This document shows positions 21,790 through 27,705 of a stretch of DNA of 27,705 bases, one piece after another. The number at the start of each line of letters is the position of its first letter. Position 1 is the first letter of the stretch. Origin of the DNA: Lachnospiraceae bacterium UBA7179. Lineage in GTDB: Bacteria > Bacillota > Clostridia > Lachnospirales > Lachnospiraceae. The notes beneath the pieces are model-generated. The model was not told the DNA's origin. It did not search any database and worked only from the letters and a program-made list of their open reading frames with translations. The stretch spans positions 22,074-49,778 of the forward strand of contig DKVL01000103.1 of assembly GCA_002491195.1 (NCBI GenBank). Direction: 5' to 3'. Made by a program: the position numbers and the translations under genes.

Positions 21790-22770
21790 TCAGCCGCCAT
21801 CCTTCTTTCCCTCTTCCGCTCTTTTTTTTGCCCTGAGTCTCACCACGATCCCCCTCTGCCGCAACAGTTCACCGTGGTATTTGTCCTTATAATACTCATA
21901 TGCCCTTTTGTAATTATAACCATATTCTGCAAACTTGCGGAGAACAACATTCATCTCCGCACCCACAAAGATAATATTCATCGTTCCATACAGCCATAAA
22001 ATGAAGATCACGACTGTTGCAAGGCTTCCATAAGTAACCGAATAATTGGCAAAATTGCTGATATAAAACGAAAACGCCCACGAAAACACCAGCCACGCAA
22101 TGGCGGAAAATACTGCTCCAAATAGCTCATAGCGTATCTTTGATCTCCTATTGGGAACATTCATGTAAATCATTAAAAAGAAAATAATTAAAAACACCAC
22201 CATACACAAATATTTCCCATACCGGAACGAATCAGAAAACACAGCCAGGCCTGGCGCAAACTGCAATAACCAGTTGAAAATATTGTTTCCAAGTACAATC
22301 AAAATCATCATCAGGCTGATTGCGGCAAAAAAAATCACCACATAAGAAACCGCAAGCGCATACAACAACGGCATACTCCTTGTCTCCCTGATACCGTATA
22401 CCGCATTCATACCGATGATCACTGCATACACGCCCTTAGATGCACAAAAAAGCATCACAATGATTGTAAATGACTTCATCATCGTCGTGCTCTCCGCATA
22501 AGCCTCCTCCAAAATCTGGTTCAACAGCGGTGTAAATCCTTCTGGAATAATATTCATCAGATGTCGTGTAAAACGCCCTGTATCAATAGGGAGATAACTG
22601 AACATCGAGATACAGAACATCGCCATCGGAAATAATGACATCAGTAAAAATAAAGCCGCGTGCCCTGCAAACGAGGACACGTGGTCGTATTTTACTTTTG
22701 TTACAAAACTGTATGTTATCTCATATACAATTTTAATATTTTTTCTGGTTATTCGCTTCTTTTTATGCAT
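21790..22770 (-). CDS. YihY/BrkB family inner-membrane protein
   Basis: 326 residues with about six membrane helices, beginning near HAALFLLMSLFPMAMFCISM, the hallmark N-terminal segment (LxSLxPL-like) of the family. Later blocks are FRYGKYLCMVVFLIIFFLMI, YELFGAVFSAIAWLVFSWAF and SVTYGSLATVVIFILWLYGT, the last being the most conserved. It was once called ribonuclease BN, but that activity belongs to another protein, and the role of the family remains uncertain. The C-terminus is a basic cytoplasmic tail (VRLRAKKRAEEGKKDGG). It follows the CheC-like gene by two bases and is likely translated from the same mRNA. Confidence 0.9.
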   Translation of the reverse strand: MHKKKRITRKNIKIVYEITYSFVTKVKYDHVSSFAGHAALFLLMSLFPMAMFCISMFSYLPIDTGRFTRHLMNIIPEGFTPLLNQILEEAYAESTTMMKSFTIIVMLFCASKGVYAVIIGMNAVYGIRETRSMPLLYALAVSYVVIFFAAISLMMILIVLGNNIFNWLLQFAPGLAVFSDSFRYGKYLCMVVFLIIFFLMIYMNVPNRRSKIRYELFGAVFSAIAWLVFSWAFSFYISNFANYSVTYGSLATVVIFILWLYGTMNIIFVGAEMNVVLRKFAEYGYNYKRAYEYYKDKYHGELLRQRGIVVRLRAKKRAEEGKKDGG

Positions 22771-22772
22771 TC

Positions 22773-23393
22773 TTACTGTTGTCCCTTTTCTCTTGCTTTC
22801 CTGATCAGAAACAGATCACTGATCGCCTTGCCAAGATCATGCGGATATAATTGCACAACCGGGCTGTCAATAATATCCCCGATCTTCATCTTAAATCCTA
22901 CCTTCACAAAACGGTCATCTTCTGGAAACTCATAGGCCAGATACTCACCGTCCTCCATAAATTTTGCCTCTGGCGTTGATATATCAGTCTTTCGCTCAAG
23001 CATCACACTCATAGAAGTCGCTGCCGCTCCCATCATCTGATTCATCGCTTCTGAGACTGCACTCATGTGCAATTCACTCAAGTCCATCCTGGCAAAATCG
23101 CCTTTCCCGTCACTTCCCATCATCAGGTCAGCGATCGCCTTGGCATCCTGTTCCTCCAGCATCAATATGCTGCATCCTTTGACGCCCTCCACATAATTTA
23201 CCTTCACAAAAACTTTCTTGGAAGACACATTTTTCGTATATTCGCTCTTCTCCACAATCTCAACTCTCGGCGGCGTTATATCTACCGTCTGACGCACCAG
23301 CATACTGAGTGTTGATGCGGAGTTCCCTAAGCATATGTTCGATATTTCTCCAATCGCATCTATTTCCATTTCTGTGAAAAAATAGCTGCCCAT
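22773..23393 (-). CDS. CheC/FliY N-terminal-like protein
   Basis: 206 residues. Two copies of the CheC motif are visible: MEIDAIGEISNICLGNSAST near the N-terminus and ELHMSAVSEAMNQMMGAAAT in the middle, each with the Glu and Asn residues used by CheC phosphatases to remove phosphate from CheY. The layout is that of the N-terminal part of the motor-switch protein FliY, but the C-terminal FliN/SpoA domain is absent. No flagellar or chemotaxis gene is nearby, so it may act on a different response regulator. GGGGGAGG lies 7 nt before the ATG at 23393. It is the middle gene of an XRE, CheC-like, YihY operon. Confidence 0.82.
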   Translation of the reverse strand: MGSYFFTEMEIDAIGEISNICLGNSASTLSMLVRQTVDITPPRVEIVEKSEYTKNVSSKKVFVKVNYVEGVKGCSILMLEEQDAKAIADLMMGSDGKGDFARMDLSELHMSAVSEAMNQMMGAAATSMSVMLERKTDISTPEAKFMEDGEYLAYEFPEDDRFVKVGFKMKIGDIIDSPVVQLYPHDLGKAISDLFLIRKAREKGQQ

Positions 23394-23421
23394 TCACATA
23401 CCTCCCCCTCTGCGCAAATCG

Positions 23422-23925
23422 TTACTGCATCAATGTTTCCGGTTCACATTCCAACGCTCTGGCAAGCTTACGTACAAGCTGCTCTGGCTGTCTCGTCAAA
23501 TCGCAAAAAGAAGCTTCACAATTTTTCACAGCAGATACACTGTACCCCATCCGTTCAGCAATCTGCTGTCTTGATTTTCCCAGTTCAAGCCTCCGCATTT
23601 TCACTGGAGAAATCTTGGCAAATCGAATATACATATTTTTGCCATCATAGTTGACCGTGTTGACCAGCTGGACAATCTCCCCGGAATTTCCCATAGTATC
23701 CTTATCAACCTTATACACCGACGCAATCGCTGTCATCATCTTTCTCATCAGAGTCTCATCCTCATAATACGCCAATTTTTCCATTGGTATATACACATCA
23801 ATATACAGCGCCTTGAGCTCCCTGATCTGTTCCTCATCGAGTCTTAAAATATAATTATTATCCTTTGACTCATGATACAAAGACAATATTTTGAGCCAAA
23901 ACGCGTCCTTATCAAATCCCGACAT
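23422..23925 (-). CDS. XRE-family helix-turn-helix protein
   Basis: 167 residues. The C-terminal part, about residues 108-167 (VKMRRLELGKSRQQIAERMG, then SVSAVKNCEASF), is a Cro/C1-type HTH ending in the usual ALECEPETL. The N-terminal 100 residues have no recognised domain and look like a mixed alpha/beta region (LDEEQIRELKALYIDVYI; VQLVNTVNYDGKNMYIRFAK). GGGAG lies 5 nt before the ATG at 23925. First gene of the operon that continues with the CheC-like and YihY genes, so it probably regulates them or itself. Confidence 0.8.
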   Translation of the reverse strand: MSGFDKDAFWLKILSLYHESKDNNYILRLDEEQIRELKALYIDVYIPMEKLAYYEDETLMRKMMTAIASVYKVDKDTMGNSGEIVQLVNTVNYDGKNMYIRFAKISPVKMRRLELGKSRQQIAERMGYSVSAVKNCEASFCDLTRQPEQLVRKLARALECEPETLMQ

Positions 23926-23984
23926 TGCTACTCCCTATCCCCCAATACAATTCATAGTCTGCTGTCAATTGTCTATACGATTTT

Positions 23985-24013
23985 ATTATACGCCTTAGAC
24001 AAATTACTGTCAA
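23985..24013 (-). promoter_or_regulatory. Consensus promoter of the XRE/CheC-like/YihY operon
   Basis: Minus-strand TTGACA (24013-24008), 17-bp spacer, TATAAT (23990-23985). CTGTCAAT occurs twice on the plus strand, at 23962-23969 and over the -35 box (24007-24014), which hints at an operator. Confidence 0.85.
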
Positions 24014-24075
24014 TCAATATCTCTTTTACACAGCAAAACCGCAGCAAATTATCCAAATTGTCAGAATTTTAGTTA

Positions 24076-24104
24076 TTGACGCATTCGCACTATATTGCTA
24101 TAAT
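24076..24104 (+). promoter_or_regulatory. Promoter for the 73-residue gene
   Basis: TTGACG (24076-24081), 17-bp spacer, TATAAT (24099-24104). It diverges from the XRE operon promoter. Confidence 0.82.
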
Positions 24105-24156
24105 ATAATTGTTTCTTAAAATCATTTTATTGTCGTATATTGTGAAAGGAGTTTTT

Positions 24157-24378
24157 ATGAGTATTTTTAAAGAAGACCGTTCCTCATTAAATGAAGCTGC
24201 TGACAGCCTGGATACTGATCTTTCCGGTACAGGTTTTGATGCGGCGCTCCAGAAGGCATTTGACGCTGGTTTGAACCTTGACGAAATCCTGTACGTTGTC
24301 TCCGCGCACACTGACCGAATCGTAAAACGGTATATTGTCCAATACCAGTTAAAAAAAGCTGCAAATAAGGATAAATAG
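24157..24378 (+). CDS. Small protein of unknown function (73 residues)
   Basis: It has its own promoter, a strong ribosome site (AAAGGAG 5 nt before the ATG at 24157) and a terminator, so it is very likely expressed. The open frame begins at 24109, but that start lies over the promoter. The protein is small, mostly helical, soluble and charged (SIFKEDRSSLNEAADSLDTD; LQKAFDAGLNLDEILYVVSA), with a basic end. No family is recognised. It may be a small regulatory or adaptor protein. Confidence 0.72.
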   Translation: MSIFKEDRSSLNEAADSLDTDLSGTGFDAALQKAFDAGLNLDEILYVVSAHTDRIVKRYIVQYQLKKAANKDK

Positions 24379-24386
24379 CATTTTAC

Positions 24387-24412
24387 AAAAAAATGAATAA
24401 TTTTCATTTTTT
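24387..24412 (+). terminator. Terminator after the 73-residue gene
   Basis: AAAAAATGAA and TTCATTTTTT arms around a 5-nt loop, directly before the tRNA-Trp promoter. AT-only stem, so moderate strength. Confidence 0.7.
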
Positions 24413-24414
24413 GC

Positions 24415-24444
24415 TTGCTTTTTTATCCTGTTTTGTGCTATACT
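24415..24444 (+). promoter_or_regulatory. Promoter for tRNA-Trp
   Basis: TTGCTT (24415-24420), 18-bp spacer, TATACT (24439-24444) with an extended TGC just before it. A second -10-like TATAAT overlaps at 24444-24449. Confidence 0.65.
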
Positions 24445-24485
24445 ATAATTCGTCAGTGAGTAATTGATTTATATAGGCTGACTGA

Positions 24486-24556
24486 AGGGGCATAGTTCAA
24501 CGGTAGAACAGCGGTCTCCAAAACCGTCAATGCGAGTTCGATTCTTGCTGCCCCTG
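24486..24556 (+). tRNA. tRNA-Trp (anticodon CCA)
   Basis: The cloverleaf has the acceptor AGGGGCA/TGCCCCT, the D-arm GTTC/GAAC, the anticodon stem GCGGT/ACCGT with loop CTCCAAA (anticodon CCA), and the T-stem GCGAG/CTTGC with TTCGATT. The discriminator is G (24556) and the 3' CCA is not encoded. An integrase gene lies immediately downstream, so its 3' end is the likely attachment site of that element. Confidence 0.95.
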
Positions 24557-24577
24557 CTATTATATTTTAATTGTGAG

Positions 24578-24621
24578 AATGCCTACAAACCTATTATTTA
24601 AAGGATTTGTAGGCATTTTTT
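24578..24621 (+). terminator. Terminator downstream of tRNA-Trp
   Basis: AATGCCTACAAA (24578-24589) pairs with TTTGTAGGCATT (24606-24617), followed by a T-run. Confidence 0.87.
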
Positions 24622-24626
24622 GTTAT

Positions 24627-24655
24627 TTGACATCATCTTTTTTATATGATATAAT
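24627..24655 (+). promoter_or_regulatory. Consensus promoter for the integrase
   Basis: TTGACA (24627-24632), 17-bp spacer, TATAAT (24650-24655), giving a leader of about 140 nt that holds repeated TTGTCACA sites. Confidence 0.85.
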
Positions 24656-24718
24656 TTAGAACAAAAGTTCTTAATTTCAATTTAAATCCGATGTATTTGG
24701 AACTAATCCGAACTAAAC

Positions 24719-24756
24719 TTGTCACAAGAGTTGTCACAAAAAACTATCTGTGACAA
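24719..24756. repeat. Three TTGTCACA repeats upstream of the integrase
   Basis: TTGTCACAA at 24719-24727 and 24731-24739 are direct repeats 12 bp apart, and TGTGACAA at 24749-24756 is the inverted copy. A further pair GAACTA lies just before (from about 24700). Such clusters fit arm-type integrase or excisionase binding sites, or a repressor operator in the integrase leader. Confidence 0.72.
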
Positions 24757-24804
24757 CTTTACATAAAATCAACAATAGTAACAAGACTCATAAAGGAGGT
24801 TATT

Positions 24805-26064
24805 ATGAAAAACAAAGAAATAATTTTACCAACTTTACCATATGGAGAAGGTAATTTTTCTTGGATGGACAAAGAACACACGAGAATTAGATTTAGAAAA
24901 AAAATTAATGGAAAATATAAATCTGTGACTGGACATACTGTACAAGAATGCAATAAAAAAATGAAAGTTATCGAATCTGCCAGTATAAGAGAAGAAAAAG
25001 AACGACAGCTTAGAAATCCTCAAAACAATACTCTTACTTTAGCTCAATCTGCTTTAAATTGGATGGATACTTTCAAAAGACCCACCTTAAAAGGCAAAGC
25101 TTATGATACAATGGAATCAACATATAATAGCCAAATTAAAACCGCACCCTTTGCAGATTATCAAGTAGCAACTATACTAGACACTGATATTCAAGCTTAC
25201 CTCGAAGATCTTGTGAGTGTTCAGCATAAATCATTGTCTACAGTTAAAAAGGCTCATTCATTTTTTTGTCAATATTTTGCATTCATTTATAAAACAAGAC
25301 CATATGAAAATCCTATGATTAATGTAAAAATGCCTAAACCTCAAAATAATATAACTTTAGATACTTATGGGAATATTAATAATGCAGAAGAAGTTTATGG
25401 ATTTAATAAAGAATATGAAATTATGGATGACGATGAAATTACAAGATTTATATATGCTGCTACTATTCCACGTATACAAGGAGTACAAGGGTACAGACAC
25501 GGTTGGGGATTGGTATTTATGCTTTGGACATTTATTCGAAACGGTGAAGCTTTAGGACTCCAGTGGAAAGATATTGATTTTGAAAACAAAACAGCATTAG
25601 TATACAAATCATTTAGCCGTATTATTGATCGAGAAAATAGTACTGAAAATGACAGAAAATATAAATGGGCTTTATCTACTGTTAAATCTGCTAAAAGTGT
25701 AAGAAAGTTTTACTTGTCCGAACAAGCTATATATGCTTTAAATGAATACAGAAAAGTTCAAAAACCAAAATCCGAAAATGATTTTATTTTTCAGACAGAA
25801 AATAAACTTCCTATTAACAATAGTAATCTTAATTTGATGATGAAGAAAATATTAAGCAATGCGGGTATTGATAAGCACATTACTATACATGGGCTTAGAC
25901 ATACTGGAATAAGTTACTATATTAGACATGGAGTTGATAAAGAAATTGTTGCAAAGATGGCTGGACATTCTAATTCTAAAATCACGGAAGATGTATACTA
26001 TACTATCTTAAATGAACAAGAGCTTGCGCAATTAGACAAAATTAATAAAATGGTAAAACAGTAA
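24805..26064 (+). CDS. Tyrosine recombinase/phage integrase
   Basis: 419 residues with the order of domains expected for a Tn916/phage-type integrase. The N-terminal arm-binding region is basic (RIRFRKKINGKYKSVTGHTV). The core-binding helices run from about 75-170. In the catalytic domain the conserved residues are all seen: Arg245 in FIRNGEALGLQW, a Lys at 294 region (STVKSAKS), His362-x-x-Arg365-His366 in IHGLRHTGIS, His388 in AGHSN and the nucleophile Tyr at 398 or 399 (VYYT). AAAGGAGG lies 5 nt before the ATG. It lies next to tRNA-Trp, the usual layout for integration into a tRNA 3' end. The AT-rich codon use differs from the host genes to the left. Confidence 0.95.
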   Translation: MKNKEIILPTLPYGEGNFSWMDKEHTRIRFRKKINGKYKSVTGHTVQECNKKMKVIESASIREEKERQLRNPQNNTLTLAQSALNWMDTFKRPTLKGKAYDTMESTYNSQIKTAPFADYQVATILDTDIQAYLEDLVSVQHKSLSTVKKAHSFFCQYFAFIYKTRPYENPMINVKMPKPQNNITLDTYGNINNAEEVYGFNKEYEIMDDDEITRFIYAATIPRIQGVQGYRHGWGLVFMLWTFIRNGEALGLQWKDIDFENKTALVYKSFSRIIDRENSTENDRKYKWALSTVKSAKSVRKFYLSEQAIYALNEYRKVQKPKSENDFIFQTENKLPINNSNLNLMMKKILSNAGIDKHITIHGLRHTGISYYIRHGVDKEIVAKMAGHSNSKITEDVYYTILNEQELAQLDKINKMVKQ

Positions 26065-26070
26065 TTTAAT

Positions 26071-26116
26071 AAATAAAAACGGTTGTTATCGCGTTAAATA
26101 ACAATCGTTTTTATTT
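26071..26116. terminator. Bidirectional terminator between integrase and the opposing phage genes
   Basis: 19-nt arms (26071-26089 and 26098-26116) with one mismatch, A-rich on one side and T-rich on the other, separating the converging genes. Confidence 0.9.
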
Positions 26117-26117
26117 A

Positions 26118-26351
26118 TTACATAATATATTGATTATAAGAATACTTTCTTATCCATTTATTAAATTCTTCTTCTGGAATTCTGTATTGCCTACCGATTT
26201 TCAATTTTGGAAATCCTGGTGACTGTATAAGTTCATATGTTTTATCCATAGATATTTTCAAAATTTTAGAAATTTCTTTAGGTGTTAATATCTGATTACC
26301 TTCCTGTACTTCCAAATCCACCATCTCCTCTCTTGGTATTCGACAGTTCAT
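26118..26351 (-). CDS. Excisionase-like helix-turn-helix protein
   Basis: 77 residues at most. The domain QILTPKEISKILKISMDKTY, ELIQSPGFPKLKIGRQYRIP, EEEFNKWI is the MerR-type HTH_17 fold typical of Xis/excisionase proteins of Tn916 and phages. It overlaps the end of the dUTPase gene. Start is uncertain: the ATG at 26351 has a distant GGAG, and an internal ATG at 26324 abuts AGAGGAG. It probably directs excision together with the integrase 2 kb to the left. Confidence 0.82.
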   Translation of the reverse strand: MNCRIPREEMVDLEVQEGNQILTPKEISKILKISMDKTYELIQSPGFPKLKIGRQYRIPEEEFNKWIRKYSYNQYIM

Positions 26352-26730
26352 CTACTTCTTCAAACTCCACATTTAAATAAGGCATCACTACAAGCTGGGC
26401 AATTCTATCTCCCGGGGAAACTGTTCTTGCTTCAATGGAATCATTATGCAATGCAACCATGTATTCTCCTCGATATCTCGAATCACACACACCTACACAA
26501 TTTGCCGGTCGCAAACCTTCATTAGTTGCAAGTCCACTTCTGGCAAATATTGCACCAAAATATCCATCAGGTATCTCGATTGCTATTCCTGTATGTATAA
26601 ATTCTGTAGTATGTGGTTTAATTATTACTGGCTTTTGGATATCCGCATACAGATCATATCCTGCATCGCCCTCATGTTGTCTCGTTGGTATCGTTGCTGT
26701 ATCAGTTAGTCTCTTTACATTAATTTTCAT
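26296..26730 (-). CDS. dut: dUTP diphosphatase (dUTPase)
   Basis: 144 residues, the normal trimeric dUTPase length. The five motifs are visible: DAGYDLYA (I), ARSGLA (II), GVCDSRYRGE (III), GDRIAQLVV (IV) and RGDGGFGSTG (V). It hydrolyses dUTP to dUMP and PPi and keeps uracil out of phage DNA, a common phage gene. AAGG lies about 9 nt before the ATG. It slightly overlaps the upstream gene's stop, which fits a phage operon. Confidence 0.95.
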   Translation of the reverse strand: MKINVKRLTDTATIPTRQHEGDAGYDLYADIQKPVIIKPHTTEFIHTGIAIEIPDGYFGAIFARSGLATNEGLRPANCVGVCDSRYRGEYMVALHNDSIEARTVSPGDRIAQLVVMPYLNVEFEEVDELSNTKRGDGGFGSTGR

Positions 26731-27082
26731 TTGTTATATCCTTCTTTCCATTCGTCTTTGTAATTTTCAATTTGCTGAACTCATTTAAAATCGCTTTATT
26801 GATCTTATTTAATATGACATCATAATTACCACACTCTATATTGTAAAATGATGCATACGGAACACCATTATTATCTACGATATCTATTTGTATCTCATTT
26901 GTGTCTGTGTATGCTGTAATTTTGCCACGAAGAACAGTCGTTTTTTCATGTCTTAGTACAGGGAAATTATATACATATTTTTCTTCGTCATTATCATACT
27001 TAAACCCAAAATCTATTAAATGCCCTGCATTATTGTCAGAAATTATGTATTGATTTTCATGTATTGATTTTACTTTAGCCAT
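26720..27082 (-). CDS. Phage-region protein of unknown function (120 residues)
   Basis: The start at 27082 (ATG) has GGAG 9 nt upstream; a TTG in frame six bases earlier is too close. The protein is polar and beta-rich (AKVKSIHENQYIISDNNAGH; LRGKITAYTDTNEIQIDIVD). It overlaps both neighbours by about 8-11 bases, so it is translated with them. No family recognised. Confidence 0.72.
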   Translation of the reverse strand: MAKVKSIHENQYIISDNNAGHLIDFGFKYDNDEEKYVYNFPVLRHEKTTVLRGKITAYTDTNEIQIDIVDNNGVPYASFYNIECGNYDVILNKINKAILNEFSKLKITKTNGKKDITNEN

Positions 27083-27263
27083 AATCAACTACTCCTTTTT
27101 TAAAATACTTTTTTACTTCTTTATAGTCACATGGAATGCACTGTCCCCAATAATATGTTTTATCCTTAACACGGCAGTATACTTTTACCCTTGCTTTATC
27201 TTCTTCATTAATTGTAGAGTGAATGCATTGTTCACATTCACTCGTTATTATCATGTCTGCCAT
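27075..27263 (-). CDS. Small phage-region protein with five cysteines, possible zinc-binding (62 residues)
   Basis: CEQC near the N-terminus, a lone Cys in VYCRV and QCIPCDY near the end suggest a small zinc-binding or treble-clef fold. AAGGTG lies about 10 nt before the ATG at 27263. Its stop overlaps the next gene's start. Function unknown. Confidence 0.68.
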   Translation of the reverse strand: MADMIITSECEQCIHSTINEEDKARVKVYCRVKDKTYYWGQCIPCDYKEVKKYFKKGVVDYG

Positions 27264-27705
27264 AATACAATTTCACCTTTTTGTAATGATTCCTGAATTC
27301 TAATAACTCTCTGATTTGATGAGCCAGCCCATGGAATTGTGATATCGCGTTGCGATTCTACATATTTCCCATCTATCAATACATCAATATTATTAATAAT
27401 CTCTATTCGCTTTCTATCCTGTTTAATAAAATACGCTTTATCATCCACTTTGATAGGTTTTCCGTTTAAAGGATTAAAATGATAATATGATGGATGAAAT
27501 GTAAATATAATGTCATCAAAATATTTACATGTAGATATTGTATATCCTGTATATAGCCATATGGATTTTTGTGGACGTAAAAGACGGAATTCATTGACTA
27601 AATTTAAAGTCTTATCCAAATTATTTTCTGATAGCGGATCGTTTTCTATATAGTCATTAACCACTACTCTTTCATCATTACTCTTTAACATATAATCCAC
27701 AATGA
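27251..27705 (-). CDS. nrdG: Anaerobic ribonucleoside-triphosphate reductase activating protein, C-terminal part (partial)
   Basis: The visible part matches the C-terminal half of NrdG: RPQKSIWLYTGYT, then NNIDVLIDGKYVESQRDITI, AGSSNQRVIRIQESL and a final EIVLW. NrdG is a radical-SAM enzyme that makes the glycyl radical on the reductase NrdD. The CxxxCxxC cluster motif is not in the visible part and would lie upstream, beyond the edge, because the frame stays open to the window end; a GTG at 27700 is unlikely to be the true start. An insert around FTFHPSYYHFNPLNGKPIKV is unusual. The usual partner nrdD would be further right. Confidence 0.85.
   Translation of the reverse strand, partial: IVDYMLKSNDERVVVNDYIENDPLSENNLDKTLNLVNEFRLLRPQKSIWLYTGYTISTCKYFDDIIFTFHPSYYHFNPLNGKPIKVDDKAYFIKQDRKRIEIINNIDVLIDGKYVESQRDITIPWAGSSNQRVIRIQESLQKGEIVLWQT

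Larger units (their letters stand above)
24557..27705. mobile_element. AT-rich prophage-like element next to tRNA-Trp (partial)
   Basis: Base composition drops sharply after the tRNA, and the genes are typical of phage or phage-derived elements: tyrosine integrase, excisionase-like HTH, dUTPase and anaerobic reductase activase. The left end is inferred at the 3' end of tRNA-Trp. The right end and any tRNA-end repeat lie beyond the window, so the boundary is an inference. Confidence 0.72.

Noticed and set aside
24557..27705. CRISPR array or toxin-antitoxin pair in the AT-rich region.
   Set aside because: No regular spaced repeats and no recognisable toxin or antitoxin; the genes match integrase, excisionase, dUTPase and NrdG.

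Overview
The window looks like chromosomal DNA of a spore-forming Clostridia member, most likely Lachnospiraceae. The signs are moderate GC in the core genes, near-consensus sigma-A promoters (mostly 17-bp spacers) and strong AGGAGG ribosome sites, a lysine riboswitch on dapA, the eukaryotic-type HisA, a SpoIID-like sporulation protein, and an AT-rich prophage-like element next to a tRNA. The assignment is inferred from gene content; no 16S or marker search was possible. || Layout: 1-284 is a hairpin-rich leader; then an ABC substrate-binding lipoprotein (+). 1362-3506 (-) carries an L,D-transpeptidase, a small unknown protein and a DUF1836 regulator, the last divergent from a YerC/TrpR-like repressor (+) with a shared operator-like motif. 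4001-8513 (-) holds a degenerate M23/LytM membrane protein, then the biosynthetic block hisA, dapB, dapA under a lysine riboswitch, then a CobA-type adenosyltransferase. 8703-9374 (-) is a tandem-OB SSB, followed by typA/bipA (+). || The centrepiece is 11556-17513. A SpoIID-like peptidoglycan-binding gene (+) is cut in two by a 4,695-bp element. The element encodes a large serine recombinase, a small accessory protein, a MATE exporter and an SLC13/ArsB-type permease, all on the minus strand and probably one operon from a promoter at the right end. Removing the element at an imperfect 13-bp repeat (12236-12248 and 16931-16943) rejoins the two halves in frame to a 420-residue protein of normal family architecture. 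This is the layout of sporulation genes interrupted by excisable elements (skin in sigK, SPbeta in spsM), although here the cargo is two transporters. || After the element come a YigZ-family protein (-), a class A penicillin-binding protein (+), tRNA-Thr(GGT) (-), an SH3-domain membrane protein (+), an operon of XRE regulator, CheC/FliY-like protein and YihY/BrkB membrane protein (-), a small conserved protein (+) and tRNA-Trp(CCA) (+). || From the 3' end of tRNA-Trp to the window end the DNA is AT-rich and phage-like: a tyrosine integrase (+) with repeated TTGTCACA sites upstream, then converging minus-strand genes for an excisionase-like HTH, dUTPase, two unknown small proteins and the C-terminal part of an anaerobic ribonucleotide reductase activase (NrdG). 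The element runs off the right edge, so its far attachment site is not visible.
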